64,000 nucleotides of DNA from assembly GCA_010093515.1 (NCBI GenBank), contig MU001672.1, positions 1,415,556 through 1,479,555 of the forward strand. The letters run 5' to 3'. The translations under genes and the position numbers were made by a program. The DNA is from Lineolata rhizophorae. Taxonomy: Eukaryota > Ascomycota > Dothideomycetes > Lineolatales > Lineolataceae. The notes below the pieces were generated by a model that worked only from the letters and a program-made list of their open reading frames with translations, had not been told where the DNA came from and did no database searches. Below, in pieces: positions 44,778 through 56,400 of this stretch. Numbering within the stretch: position 1 is the first letter of the stretch; every line of letters begins with the position of its first letter.

Positions 44778-47184
44778 ATGTCCGCCAAATCGATCCTCGA
44801 GGCCGACGGCAAGGCCATCCTCAACTACCACCTGACGCGCGCGCCCGTCATCAAGCCGACGCCGCTGCCGCCCAGCGCGACGCACAACCCGGCACCGCGC
44901 CTGGCGTCGCTGCACTTCCCCGAGGACGCGACGGTCGAGGCCGTGCTCGACCAGGCCGAGGTGACGTACCCGTGGCTGCTGGCGCCCAACGCGAAGTTCG
45001 TGGCCAAGCCCGACCAGCTCATCAAGCGCCGCGGCAAGAGCGGCCTGCTCGCCCTCAACAAGTCGTGGGCCGACGCCCGCGCCTGGATCGCCGCCCGCGC
45101 CGGCAAGGTCCAGCGCGTCGAGTCCACCGACGGCGTCCTGAGGCAGTTCCTCGTCGAGCCCTTCGTCCCTCACCCGGATGATACCGAGTACTACGTCAAC
45201 ATCAACTCGGTGAGAGAGGTACGTTCGTGCGGATTTCCTTGAACTTTTTTCATTTTTTCATTTTTTTTTTTCATTTCGTTTCTTCTTGCTGGTCCTCGTT
45301 TTTTTGGCGGCGAGTTTAGTGTGATTCGTTCCGTCTTTTGCGTTCAATTCGTTTCCTCGCGCAACGCGTTGCCATGGCGGTGTGGGCGATCTTCGCCATG
45401 GTCCGCTTTCATTGGTTGGATCGGCGCCGAAGCCGAATTGCCGAATTGGGAAATGCGCGAAGATGAGTTCTTCTGGCGCTCGAAGAGTGCAGACGGATTT
45501 TGTCCGCAGTCTCGGGCGGTTTCCGACCTGTGTTTGGACTGCGATTTTCTCGAAGGGGACTGCTATGCATGGGTCGGGGGGCGATGCCGGGGTTCTTGTA
45601 CTGTTGGGGCGGCGCGGCGGACCCGCTGCGGACGAATGGAAGCAGGACGGGCACCCAGGGCGCGCTTTCCCAATCGGTGCACACGAACCCCAAACACATG
45701 GCCCGCCGGCGCTTTTGTTCCTGCATTTCCGCACGGATCGATGCGCGGTCGGTCGCTCCCGCGTTCCCGTTTGAGATTGACGTCTTACCTTGTTTCGTTT
45801 TGTTTCGGTTTTTCCAAAGCTTGGTGCCTCGCATCCCGTTGTATCCCCGGACTCCACCCTTCGGCCTGTGACGCGTCGACGCATGATGTTTCGATCGTTC
45901 ATCCATCGCATGCACAGCATCACGTCAACCTCGCCATTGTTTACTAACATGAGGTTCTTTCCATTCGACAGGGTGACTGGATTCTCTTCACGCATGAGGG
46001 TGGTGTCGATGTTGGCGATGTCGATGCGAAAGCCGAGAAGCTTCTCATTCCCGTCGACCTGACGCAGTACCCGTCCAACGAGGAGATCGCCGCGACGCTG
46101 CTCAAGAACGTCCCCAAGGGCGTGCACAATGTGCTCGTTGACTTCATCTCCCGCCTCTATGCCGTCTACGTCGACTGCCAATTCACGTGAGTACACCTTT
46201 CCTACTTAAGACAACTTCAGTAGCGACTAGCACTTGGACCTGATCCTCAAATTATCCAACTAACTCGCGCGCCATAGCTACCTCGAAATCAATCCCCTTG
46301 TCGTCATCCCCAACGCCGACGCCACCAGCGCCGAGGTCTACTTCCTCGACCTGGCGGCCAAGCTCGACCAGACGGCCGAGTTCGAGTGCGGCGTCAAGTG
46401 GGCGGTGGCGCGTGCGCCGGCCAACCTGGGCATCGCGACGGCGCCCGCGGTGACCAAGGATGCCAAAGTGACGGTAGACGCGGGCCCGCCGATGGAGTTC
46501 CCGGCGCCCTTCGGGCGCGAGCTCTCCAAGGAGGAGGCCTACATCGCCGAGATGGACGCCAAGACGGGCGCGTCGCTCAAGTTGACGGTGCTCAACGCCA
46601 ACGGCCGCGTGTGGACGCTGGTGGCGGGCGGTGGCGCCTCGGTCGTGTACGCCGACGCCATCGCCTCGGCCGGCTACGCCAGCGAGCTCGCCAACTACGG
46701 CGAGTACTCGGGCGCGCCGACCGAGACGCAGACGTTCCACTACGCCCGCACGGTGCTGGACCTGATGCTGAGGGCGCCCATGCACGAGGAGGGCAAGGTG
46801 CTGTTCATCGGCGGTGGTATTGCCAACTTCACCAACGTAAGTCTATTCGGGGCCCTTTTCGCGCCTCCTATCTACCATCTAATTCCCCACGTCGTCTCGG
46901 ACGCCGGCTAACCTTGACGTCTCGCAACGCAACAGGTGGCGTCGACGTTCAAGGGCGTGATCCGGGCGCTGCGCGAGGTGGCGCCGCTGCTCAACGAGCA
47001 CAAGGTGCAGATCTGGGTGCGTCGCGCGGGGCCAAACTACCAGGAGGGCCTCAAGAACATCAAGGCCGTCTCGGTCGAGCTCGGGCTCGACATGCACGTC
47101 TACGGGCCCGAGATGCACGTCTCGGGCATCGTGCCGCTGGCGCTCAGCGGCAAGACGAGCGACGTCAAGGAGTTTAGCGGGTGA
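44778..47184 (+). CDS. acl2: ATP-citrate synthase (lyase) subunit 2
   Basis: N-terminal-type subunit of ATP-citrate lyase, 487 aa in four exons: 44778-45218, 45972-46186, 46278-46836 and 46936-47184. It shows the ATP-grasp fold ([53 protein letters not shown]) and the citrate-binding domain ([58 protein letters not shown]). All match the first half of human ACLY in order. The joins REGDW and QFTYLEI confirm the exon borders. The first intron is 753 nt, far longer than all others in the window. A T22 run at about 47339-47360 follows the stop. The (CCG)n run directly before the ATG is part of the leader. It is expected to form the heteromeric cytosolic enzyme with subunit 1. Confidence 0.97.
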
Positions 47185-48899
47185 GAGCGGGTGGTGCGCT
47201 CGGGGGGGCTAAAGGGGCTGCGGGGGAGGATAGGTGTTGTGTGTTAGAGCCAACGTGTGACATGTAGAACGGGTAAACTTTGTTCCAAAGCTCTTTTCTG
47301 CCTTTTGACGTGTTTGCACTTTTTTTCTTGGCTTTGTGTTTTTTTTTTTTTTTTTTTTTTGCTCCTTGCCGGTTTCTTTGGTTTCCACTTTTGCCCTTTT
47401 CCTGGTTGGATGCTGCACCGAGCTAGGATCCTGCTGGGTAGAGTGAGAAGGCGGCGAGTGCGGGTCGATGGATCGGGTTCGAGCGTGTCTTGGGCGTCGT
47501 TGCTATAGCTGCGTGGGTGTGTGAGCGGGCGAAGGTGGTGAGCGAGTGAAGTGAGCGGGTGTGCCTCGACCGACTAGATCCCGTTCCGCATCGTGGTTGT
47601 GGCGAGAAGGGTGGAGTGGAGCCGCTCGGGATGGTTCGGAGGTGCGGCTGGTGTGTACCTATGTAGATGGGCGGACAGCGGTGGGGCAGCCTAGGGCCGA
47701 AGGGCTATCCCTGCCTGTTGTCCCTCGGTTTTGGGTGTGGGGCTCTTGCAGTTTGCATAGGTAGTGGATAGACTTCTTTTAATAAGATGATGGATTTACG
47801 TTTCATGTGTAGTAAGTCGGGTGTAACGTGCTATAAGTGGTCGGCTAGTGAAGATGTAGACACGTGTTGGGTAATAAAGGTTGTGCTCGTGTATTGTGAT
47901 GTAGTGACCTCTACGGAGGACAGGAAGTGAAAGTCGATAGTTAGATCCCTAGACACATAGTCTTGGATGTCTAATTGAACGAGGGAGCAAGAATTCTTGA
48001 TAGCATGTGTGTTCTAACTCGTGAGTATGGTGTAGCCATAATGACGCTTTGGAAGTTCTTCAAAAGACGACAGAAATCCAGCGGTGGAATCTTTGCCTAA
48101 TAGTATCAAGCATACCAGAACGGAGATAGTTCCTTGCTATAATTTAGTCACAGTTGCTCCCCTCATGCAGACAAAGAAAGCCCAAAGTAGCCATAGAAAG
48201 TTTTGCAAGACGAGGGTGATGATACTACAGCCAACGACTGATGTCAATTTGTATGGGGGAGGACAAATAATTCTAACACCCAGTGACAATTCCAGTGATG
48301 TGGATAATGGACAAACAAGGGAGCAGCTGGGAATTGGAGGCCAAGGTCCTGATGTCGTTGCTATATAGCGCCGTAGTTACCACAAACCGAATTGATTACC
48401 ACATTCCATTCCAATTGCCGAGCAAAAAGCGGTATGAAGTGAGCTACGAGGTCAACTGCGAGTATACTTGCACCTAAGTAGCTGTTTTACGTACATGGTG
48501 TGACGAGTACATTAGGGCTCCTTGAAAACTACCGGGATGGAACTGGTTCATGTTGAAAAGAATGATATAGTTATCCATGGCTTCAACACAAATTTGGAAC
48601 AGGCAAACTACGAAGTAAGTATGTGAAGCTTAGCATCCATGCATCAAAATAAGAACACTATTAGGAAAAGGAATTGAACTCACTCAGTATCCATGGTTCG
48701 AACGAGATGAGCCAATTTCACCTCAATACTTATACACTAACTCGTGTCACAATTAGCTCATAAAAGCTTCGCACAACCGCTCTGACCGATAAGTAGTGAC
48801 GATCGTGGCATATAATGCATTATATACAGGCACACACCTTCCTAAACTATTTACACAAGAACCATACCCTGTACATCGTATATCATAGCGAACCTTCTC
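47185..48899. other. Convergent spacer after acl2
   Basis: About 1.7 kb. A T22 tract lies at 47339-47360 and an AT-rich stretch without coding potential at 47760-48890. No repeat or RNA gene was recognised; a GGTTCGAA string at about 48695 is not within a tRNA-like fold. Confidence 0.45.
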
Positions 48900-51641
48900 T
48901 TAGTCCCAACAACCTACTTTATCAATGCTACCTTTAACGGGTCCAGTCCGCCTACCAAGTGTCCTGTCCCCGTTGCAACCTGCTTCCTTGCCTACTACTA
49001 CCAACCGATACGGCAACGGGTGATCCGGAAAGGCTAGCAGCCCACAACCGCCAGCACCACTGGTAGCATCTCGTTCCGGCTCCTCGCCAGCAGACTCGCC
49101 GTCCGACACTTTGCTCTCTGCCGCACTGTGCCCATTACCCAGTCTGTTCAAGAGAGCCTCGAACATGCTCATCCTATGTTGCTGTAGCCTCTTCACAGCT
49201 GCCGCATCCTCCGCTTCCGCGAGTCCAACCTCCTCCTCTTCCTCGTCGACGGTCCAGATCCAGCCACGGCGGTACGTCGGATGCATGCGGGTCAAGCTGT
49301 GCGGCCAAGTCTTCCCCGCGGCAGCGTGCTCGAGCTCGACCGCGAAGCCCGAGGACGGCGGGATGGCGTGCTTGCTAGTAGCAGCGCCCCGAGCTCTTTC
49401 TACTCTCCTCGTCTGCTCGCCTTCGCCTTCGAGTTCGATCCGCAGGTCTTTCACCGCATTGACCAACTCCTCTCGTCGCAACCCCTCTTCAGCCGCTTTC
49501 ACCATCAAAGCTTCAAACCTATTCCCCTCCCCACATCTCTGGCAAAGTAGCAACTTTGCAGCATACGCCTTCAAATACTCCTGCTTCAGCTCCTCATACT
49601 CCGTAACTGTGCTCCTCCCCAGCGGCGATCCCGCGTTCGCATTCCCTGAAGCAGTCTTCTTCCGCTCCAGCCTGAGCTTCATACTCGTCAGCAGACTGCC
49701 TGGTCCGGCAGCACCTTCCTTCGTCTCCTCCCGTTGCCACAGCCCCTTAATCGCCTCCCAGAAGGTAACCCCGTCCTCCCACCGCTTCAACTTGGCGCAT
49801 TCGCGCAAAAACAACGTCAGCGCTCCGACATCCAGGCCCCACTTATTCCCGAAAGCGGTAGGGAGCTTGTCTATGCCCCTTTGCGCCGCCTCATCGAGTT
49901 CCCCTTTGCCCCACAGCAGTTGATCACCTCTTGTCATGTTTGTGCAGGTGCGAACGGCGTCGTCAAAGGGCAGGAAGGCCAGCGCACCTTTGACAACGGC
50001 GTGGAACACCATCGGGCTACCGTTCATACGCTGGATTAAGCGGCTGAAAGCGTAACGACGAGGCTCTCTCTCCTCGCTAGCTTCGCCATCGACATCGCCG
50101 TATAGAGCTCCGCCCCTCTCCTCACATTCCTCTTCGCTAGGTTCGTCGTACTCGGGGAGCACTTTTGAGGCCACCAGCCTCTCTTTCTTCGCCATCCAGT
50201 CCGGGATACGCACCGTACGCGGTATCACCCTGCCCTGGCTCGTGGATGAGATTCTAGTTTCGCGGCTTGCGGTAAAGAGGCCGCCGTTGGCGCCACGCAT
50301 CAGAGCTAGGAACGCCGCGAAGCGCGCGACGTCGCCGCGACCGGCGTACTCAAGCAGGATGTCATGACACGTGCGCTCGTTGACGCGGATGTGCGACTCG
50401 AGGATGGAGTCGACGGTGTAGTCGAAGAGGTTGGACGCGTGGGTTTTGGAGAAGAAGAAGACGAGCGCGTTGTAGTTGGCGAGACAGGGGTTGGCGGGCG
50501 AGGCAAGGAGGTTGTGGCAGATTTTGGCTACGAGGTGTGCCTGCGGAGATAGGGTAGAGATAGTGGAATCGCTAGAGTTGTTGTTCCGACATTGGCCATT
50601 GCTGCTACCTCCGTTCGCACCGGCTTGTCCTTCTTTATGTTCGCGAAAGAGCCCGCAAATCGAGACTTGAAGACCCTTTTGCGCGTCGACGAAGTGTCCT
50701 GCGTCATCCTGCACGTACTGCGGATACTTTACCCACTTACTTGCGAACGAGCGCTCCGTGAAGGGAGGCTCTAATTCCAACGCTTTCATGTGCGTGTTCG
50801 TTTCGTGGACCAGCTGCGCGAGCTGCATGCGGCTTAGTTGCACCAAATCCCTAACCAGGCATGGTAGCGGAGCTGCCTGCGCCGGCGTGAGATCGTGCAG
50901 CCCAACGGCGCGCAGGTACCGCGCCACCAGCTTCGTCGTCGATAGCTCCACTCGGCGCAGTTTCTTGGGCACCCAATTTTGGCGGACGACTTGCCAGCGG
51001 GTGTCGTCGTCGGCCCAGAGCGATTGAGGGGCCAGCTTTTCAGGTCGGAGTCGCTCTCCAGCCGTGTTTGCCGGCCAGCGAGGCGGCTGCGAAGGGCCGG
51101 TTGCCCAACTGATCATATCCTCAATGACAGCAGTGTCGGAAAAGAATCCTTCGACTTCATTCGCCTCCTTGCCCACCGGCTCCCCCTTTTCGATGATTAA
51201 TTGCTCCTCCCCACCGGGTTCTTCAGACACCGCATCGGCGCCCTGGATCTGCAAAGCCGCCAACCCATCGTCCAATTGAGCTTGAGTTTCTTCGTCCACG
51301 CCCTCTCTCAACCCCGCCAATGGCTCCAAGTCATCGACCTCGACCACATCCTCCCGCGACGCCTCGACAATGCCCTCCTTCACCGCCGCAATCGCCGCGT
51401 CCCATTGTTGCCGACGCTTCTTCTTCCGCTCGCCGTCCGCGACCGTCGCCGTCGCTAGGATGGCCGAGTACGCGATCGTCGAGGTACCGAGGGCGCGTGC
51501 CACACGCCGCGTCGCCGTCGAGGCGGCCGCGCGCCGCGCCGCGACGGTCGACGTCGTGCCGGGGGGCAGATGCGGCCGGCAGAGGGCGCAGCGGCACCGG
51601 ATCCGAGTGTGCCCGGACGCGCGCGTCCAGAACGGGTGCAT
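48900..51641 (-). CDS. Large, probably mitochondrial PPR-like protein
   Basis: Single-exon gene of 913 aa. The N-terminus (MHPFWTRASGHTRIRCRCAL, then Ala/Thr/Arg-rich sequence with ARRAAASTATRRVARALG) looks like a mitochondrial presequence, but it also carries a compact CxCxxC cluster (CRCALC). The middle consists of helical-repeat-like segments (NYNALVFFFSKTHASNLFDYTVDSI, shown here only in part: NYNALVFFFSKTH; also NERTCHDILLEYAGRGDVARF and LTLFLRECAKLKRWEDGVTFW). These have the pairing and spacing of pentatricopeptide/TPR units: a motif 'N-x4-L..' , then acidic and charged linkers. Similar fungal proteins act in mitochondrial mRNA maturation or translation; that role is inferred. It is divergent from the CZIB gene across 352 bases. 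Helical-repeat identity is my reading of pattern, not a profile result. Confidence 0.55.
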   Translation of the reverse strand: MHPFWTRASGHTRIRCRCALCRPHLPPGTTSTVAARRAAASTATRRVARALGTSTIAYSAILATATVADGERKKKRRQQWDAAIAAVKEGIVEASREDVVEVDDLEPLAGLREGVDEETQAQLDDGLAALQIQGADAVSEEPGGEEQLIIEKGEPVGKEANEVEGFFSDTAVIEDMISWATGPSQPPRWPANTAGERLRPEKLAPQSLWADDDTRWQVVRQNWVPKKLRRVELSTTKLVARYLRAVGLHDLTPAQAAPLPCLVRDLVQLSRMQLAQLVHETNTHMKALELEPPFTERSFASKWVKYPQYVQDDAGHFVDAQKGLQVSICGLFREHKEGQAGANGGSSNGQCRNNNSSDSTISTLSPQAHLVAKICHNLLASPANPCLANYNALVFFFSKTHASNLFDYTVDSILESHIRVNERTCHDILLEYAGRGDVARFAAFLALMRGANGGLFTASRETRISSTSQGRVIPRTVRIPDWMAKKERLVASKVLPEYDEPSEEECEERGGALYGDVDGEASEEREPRRYAFSRLIQRMNGSPMVFHAVVKGALAFLPFDDAVRTCTNMTRGDQLLWGKGELDEAAQRGIDKLPTAFGNKWGLDVGALTLFLRECAKLKRWEDGVTFWEAIKGLWQREETKEGAAGPGSLLTSMKLRLERKKTASGNANAGSPLGRSTVTEYEELKQEYLKAYAAKLLLCQRCGEGNRFEALMVKAAEEGLRREELVNAVKDLRIELEGEGEQTRRVERARGAATSKHAIPPSSGFAVELEHAAAGKTWPHSLTRMHPTYRRGWIWTVDEEEEEVGLAEAEDAAAVKRLQQHRMSMFEALLNRLGNGHSAAESKVSDGESAGEEPERDATSGAGGCGLLAFPDHPLPYRLVVVGKEAGCNGDRTLGRRTGPVKGSIDKVGCWD

Positions 51642-51993
51642 GGCGATTTATCGAGGCATTGGCAGATAGGCGAGTATTGCAATCGGGGTCGCGCCCCCGC
51701 AGATTGGACGTGTTGGAGGTGTAGCAGTATACGTGGTTGCTAAAGGGGATCAAAACGTGCAAGGACAAGCTCGCATCGCGTGAGGTTACGGAGGTGCGGA
51801 GCTCCGTGCCAGAGAGCGCTAATTTGGGGACGAGCGTGTTTGGCAGTGCTGCAAACACCCCGCCGTCTCCCTCCGCTTGCCCCGCCATTGCGCGCATCCA
51901 TTTGGTGTCTGGGTGTTTATACTGAGGTACCAATTAAGGGCTCGAACCTCTTCATTGCTGCAAAAAACCTAGTAGTTCTCCCAGGGTCTAAAC
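51642..51993. promoter_or_regulatory. Compact divergent promoter, PPR-like / CZIB genes
   Basis: A 352-base spacer between two divergent genes. It contains no TATA box that I can place. Frames through it are extensions of the neighbours without start codons. Confidence 0.4.
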
Positions 51994-52718
51994 ATGTTGG
52001 CCTTGGTAATGAGTGCTGAGTTGGACGGGTAAATTCCCCAACGATACTCTCGCCAATGCTTCCCACGCCGCTAATCACACTGCCCCAGAGTGACCGACCT
52101 CCGGCCCGACGACAGCGAGTCGAAGCCGTTTTACTACACCTTCAAGGTGCAGTGCACGTCGTGCCGCGAGACGCATCCTAATCCCGTGACAATCAGCCGT
52201 TTCGTACGCTCCCCATTAGCCAACACCAACCCAACCCCGCATCTCTCTGCTTCCTAAAAACCATTACGGCACTCCTCGCGCAAATCACGTGAAGGCGCTG
52301 ACCCTCCCACCACGCAGGAGGAGAACGAACAAAGCGGCAGCCGCGGCACAGCCAACTTCGTCTGGCGCTGCAAGAACTGCAAGGCACGTCCTGCCCTCGC
52401 CTTTGCCGCCCCATCCCCTTGTCCTCCGTCAATCTCACCCAGCCCCAGCGCGAGCACTCCGCGACCATCGCCGCCGCCCCCACGCCTATAGCAGCCTCCG
52501 TCCCCGCCTCCAAGCCCGCCACGCTCCTCACGCTCGACTGCCGCGGCCTCGAGTTCGTGTCCTTCGTGCCCGACGGCGACTGGGTGTGCCGCGGGGCGGA
52601 GAGCGGGACGCCGTTCGCCGAGGTGGATCTGAGTCAGGGGGAGTGGTTCGACTACGACGAGAAGGAAGGGGCCGAGGTTAGCGTCAAGGAGGTGATGTTT
52701 GAGATCAGGAGGGCGTGA
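51994..52718 (+). CDS. CXXC zinc-binding protein of the DUF866/CZIB family
   Basis: Small conserved eukaryotic zinc protein, 161 aa, the same size as the human protein (about 160 aa). It has four exons: 51994-52028, 52089-52203, 52318-52383 and 52449-52718. Two CXXC knuckles bind one zinc: QCTSCRETHPN and WRCKNCKREHS. The family's second half follows: LDCRGLEFVSFVPDGDWVC, AESGTPFAEVDLSQGEWFDY and DEKEGAEVSVKEV. The biochemical role is not established; the human protein has been linked to copper or zinc handling. The third intron (52384-52448, 65 nt) starts with GC rather than GT. This donor is required, because no GT donor restores CKNCKREHS and the intron is not a multiple of three. The first exon is only 35 nt (MLALVMSAELDG). 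Confidence 0.88.
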
Positions 52719-53443
52719 TGAGAGGGGAAGGGGCGGAGAGGAAGGAGAAAGCGGAGCGTAGAAGCTGGTGTTTCTTGGGGTAGGAGGGGCGTATGTACGA
52801 GTATTGGTGCATATTGAGACGGGATGAACGGAGCCTTTTCGGGATATTTTTGCTATTTCAAGTACTCTGAACATTCAGTTAAGCGCGTGGATGAAAATAG
52901 AAGTCAAAATCACTCATGCTCGAGCCATTTCCGCGGCGCAACAACATAAAAATAATCGATATACCCAAGAGCCGAAAGGTGTTGAATTACTCTATAATCG
53001 CCCAGTCATACCAATACCGCTCATCGGTCCCGCTCGCAGTAGAGCCACTCTTCGAGAATCATGCCGGCATAAGCAAAACCCGCCGGACTGAACCACCTTC
53101 CCCTTGGAACAAAGCCAATATACACCTGGCCCATCTAGGTATGACACACCGCAACCAGCCAGTCAAAATCTTGCTGTGACAACATCACCAGATGGGGTTT
53201 TTCGATCGGCCCATCAGCCGAACACAAGAAAATAACCCAACTCAAGGCCCACCTGAGAAGCAACCCTCGCTATGCCTAACAAGCAGGAACCGAAAAGAAG
53301 GAGATGAAGACTTGCAGAGCCAAGCCGCCCAAAAGCAAGTCCCAGTTCACAGAACCGACCAGCATGTTGAAAGGCCGTTTCATCATTCACTTCCACAACC
53401 CTTTCCCCCCCTTTCCCCCCTTCCCCAATTCGTCCTCACAAAC
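52719..53443. other. Convergent spacer, CZIB / pho81
   Basis: 725 bases between convergent genes, including both 3' untranslated regions. C-rich runs occur at 53400-53430 just beyond the pho81 stop. No gene was seen. Confidence 0.45.
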
Positions 53444-56400
53444 CTACGAAAACACCGCCCCATTTACAGCCACCCCCCCACTTCCCCTCTTATAAATGGG
53501 CACCCCATTAACATCGCCTACCACCTCATGCAAGTTGCCTACCTCTACTACCGACCCTTTGCTCACGATTTCACCTCCTCCTCCCTGGGCATCTTCCACC
53601 TTCTCGACTCTCCCGGCCGCCTTATCGGCCGCGTCCTGCAGCGCCGCGGCGGGGGCCAGCGTCGCGTTGCTGCCCTGCAACCCCTTTCGGATCGCGAGCA
53701 CCGAGTCGACGATGACCGCGTCGATACCCTCCTTGACTTGGCGCTAAAAAAAAAAAAAAAAAGGCACGTCGCATCAGCCTCCACAAGTTCCCGCGGGGGG
53801 GGGGGGTGGTTGTGAAGGCTCGGAAAGGGAAAAGAAGGGGTGGCGGAGAAAGAACAGGGGAAACTCACCTGCACGTTCCCCGGATCATTGTTCAACGTCC
53901 CATAGCTCACGCACACGAGCCCGGACTCCTTGACCACCTTGACCAGCCGCGGGCACGCCACGAGCGGCTCCGCATGGCTCACGATGCCGAGCAGGTTCCA
54001 CCTGCTGGCGAAGCGGATCGCCTCCTGGAGCGAGCTGGCGCGGATGTCTCCAACGGGACACGTTCCGGCGTCGGTCAAGAACAGGATCGGGATGCTCGGC
54101 TGCTTGAAGCTCAGCAGGAGGCAGATGTCCGGGTTGAACGACGAAAAGATGACGTTCCGTCCCTGGCCTAGATCGTACACCTTCGCCAGTACCGTGTCGA
54201 CGAACGAGTTGAGCTCGACGGCGTACGTATCCATCTCGTGCTCCTCGCTCTCGTGCAGCATCGGGTACTTCATCTCGACGTTGAAGCCAATGTTGGCCGG
54301 CAGCGCCGTGAACATCTCCTCGAGCGTCGTGAAGGGCGCCTGGATGAAGTGGCCCCGGCTGTTGGCCTTGTACCCCTTCTGCTTGAAGTCGCGCGTGTGC
54401 TTCATGCGCTCGCTGCGGTCCGAGCCGCGCACGTCGTCTTCGGACGCGCCCACCGAGTACGCCCGCCGCCGCCGCGCTTCCCGAGTCTCGCGCCGCTGCT
54501 CCGAGCGCGTGTCCGTCGTGTCCTTCGCGTCCCCCGCACCCATGGCTTTGCCCTGGTGGTGCCGCGGGAGTGGCACCTGGCTGTCGCTCATGTGCAGGAA
54601 CTGCTCGAGCGTGAGCGTGTGAACGGGGGCGTCGATGCCCGTCTCGGAGACGAGGAAGTCGTGGTAGATGACGGGCACATGGTCCTTGGTGAGCTGCACG
54701 TCGAACTCGACGTACTGCGCGCCCAGGTTCGCCGCCGCAATGAAGGACTGGATCGTGTTCTCGCCCAGCTGCAAGCTCTTCCGCGTCGACATGTTCTTAC
54801 CAAGCCCGCGGTGCCCGATCACCATAGTCGAAGTGATGCTCTTCCAGTACGTGTGCTGCTCCGTGATGGACATGTTGGGGTGCTGAAAGGGCGTTATGAC
54901 GAGGAAGTTGAAGTTGACTGAGCCAATCACGTCCAAAGTGTTGGCCGCCATGATGGGCACGCTAACGTCTCCCTGGAGGCTGATGCGCTTGGACCCGACG
55001 GACGGCTTCACGCTCGACAGCAGTGCCACGCCGCGTCCCACGATGCGGTCGTTGGCACCAGCGTACGTCGGCACAATGTCGAACAGCAGCTTCACCTTCC
55101 CGGCGTCCTTCGTCATGAACGTGATGGGGTCCGTGCTGATGTTTTCCTGCACAGGGAGGTCAATAACCGTGGCCTCGCCCGACGCCCCGCTCGCCGACAC
55201 CACGACCGACAGCGCCGTGTCCAGCTGCGTCGCATGCGCGTCCGCTAGCGGGATGTCGTCTAGCTTGACGGTCTGCACGTTCTTGCGCTGGTCCATGCTG
55301 CCCAGGCTGACCAGCACCATAGTCTCGTTGGTCAGGTACCTATGGCCGAACGTCTTGACCGACTCGTACGACCGGATCGAAGTGCCGCCCTCCTTGACGT
55401 TGTTGGAGCGCCGCTCGTCGATCGATGACGCCGACGGCGGCGAGCTGGAGCGCGCAAGCGCCACTTCCGGCGGCGCCGGCGGCGCATCCGGCGGAGACGT
55501 GACCTCGGCGAGGCGCCGCCAAATCTCCATGTGGCCCCTCAAGGCCGCGTGCTCCTTCGGCGTCCAGCCCGACAGGTCGACGCACTCTAGTTCGGCCCCC
55601 GCCTGGATCAAGAGCTCCACGACGGCGAGGTGCCCGTCTACGCTGGCGATGAAGAGGGGCGTCCACGCGAACGTCTTCTCGGGCACGTCGACCTGCGCCT
55701 TCTGCGTCGGCGAGCCGTCGATAAGCGCCTTGGCGCACTCGGCGTGCCCGAAGCGCGCAGCCACGTGCAGCGCCGTCTCGCCGCGCTCGTCGATGTAGTT
55801 GATGTCGACGCCGGCCTCTACGAGCAGCTTGACAATCGGGACGAAGTTCGACTTGGTCGCCAGCGCCAGCACCGCGCCGGACTTGGACACGGACTTGCGC
55901 GCCGCTTGTTTGGCGTCGGTGTTCCCCTGCCAATTCTCCGCGTCGAGCAACGCCTTGGTCGTCCGAGGATACCCGCCAATGACGCTGAGGTGAAGCGGTG
56001 CGAACCCTTCGAGGTCCTGCCACGACTCGGCGTCGATGCCCTCGGCCACGTCGAACTGGCCCCAGTCCTGCATGTGCTTGATGATGACCTCGCAAATGGC
56101 GACGAAGCCGTACTGTGCCGCATAGTGCAGGGGCAGGCGGCCGTAGGAGTCACGTGCCGTGAGCGCGGCTCGCTGCTCCGGGCCAAGGTTGTCGAGCAGG
56201 AACGACAACAGCCGGACGGACCCGTCATTCTTGCTCAGGAGCTTGATGGACTCCTGCTCCGTAGTCGTGCAGGGCCGTGGTACCAAGACGGGAGACTCCG
56301 CAGGGGAGAGGAAGTTGATGGGCTCACTCGGGACCTGCAAGGTGGACGTTGTATTTTGCTTGTCCTGCTGCGCCGCCTCGTATATCTTGGAGCGGCCAAT

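Noticed and set aside
45258-46196. 312-codon minus-strand frame
   Set aside because: It covers the first intron and second exon of acl2 in antisense and shows no domain.
48661-48720. Possible tRNA because of a GGTTCGAA string
   Set aside because: No matching acceptor, D or anticodon arms can be drawn around it on either strand.
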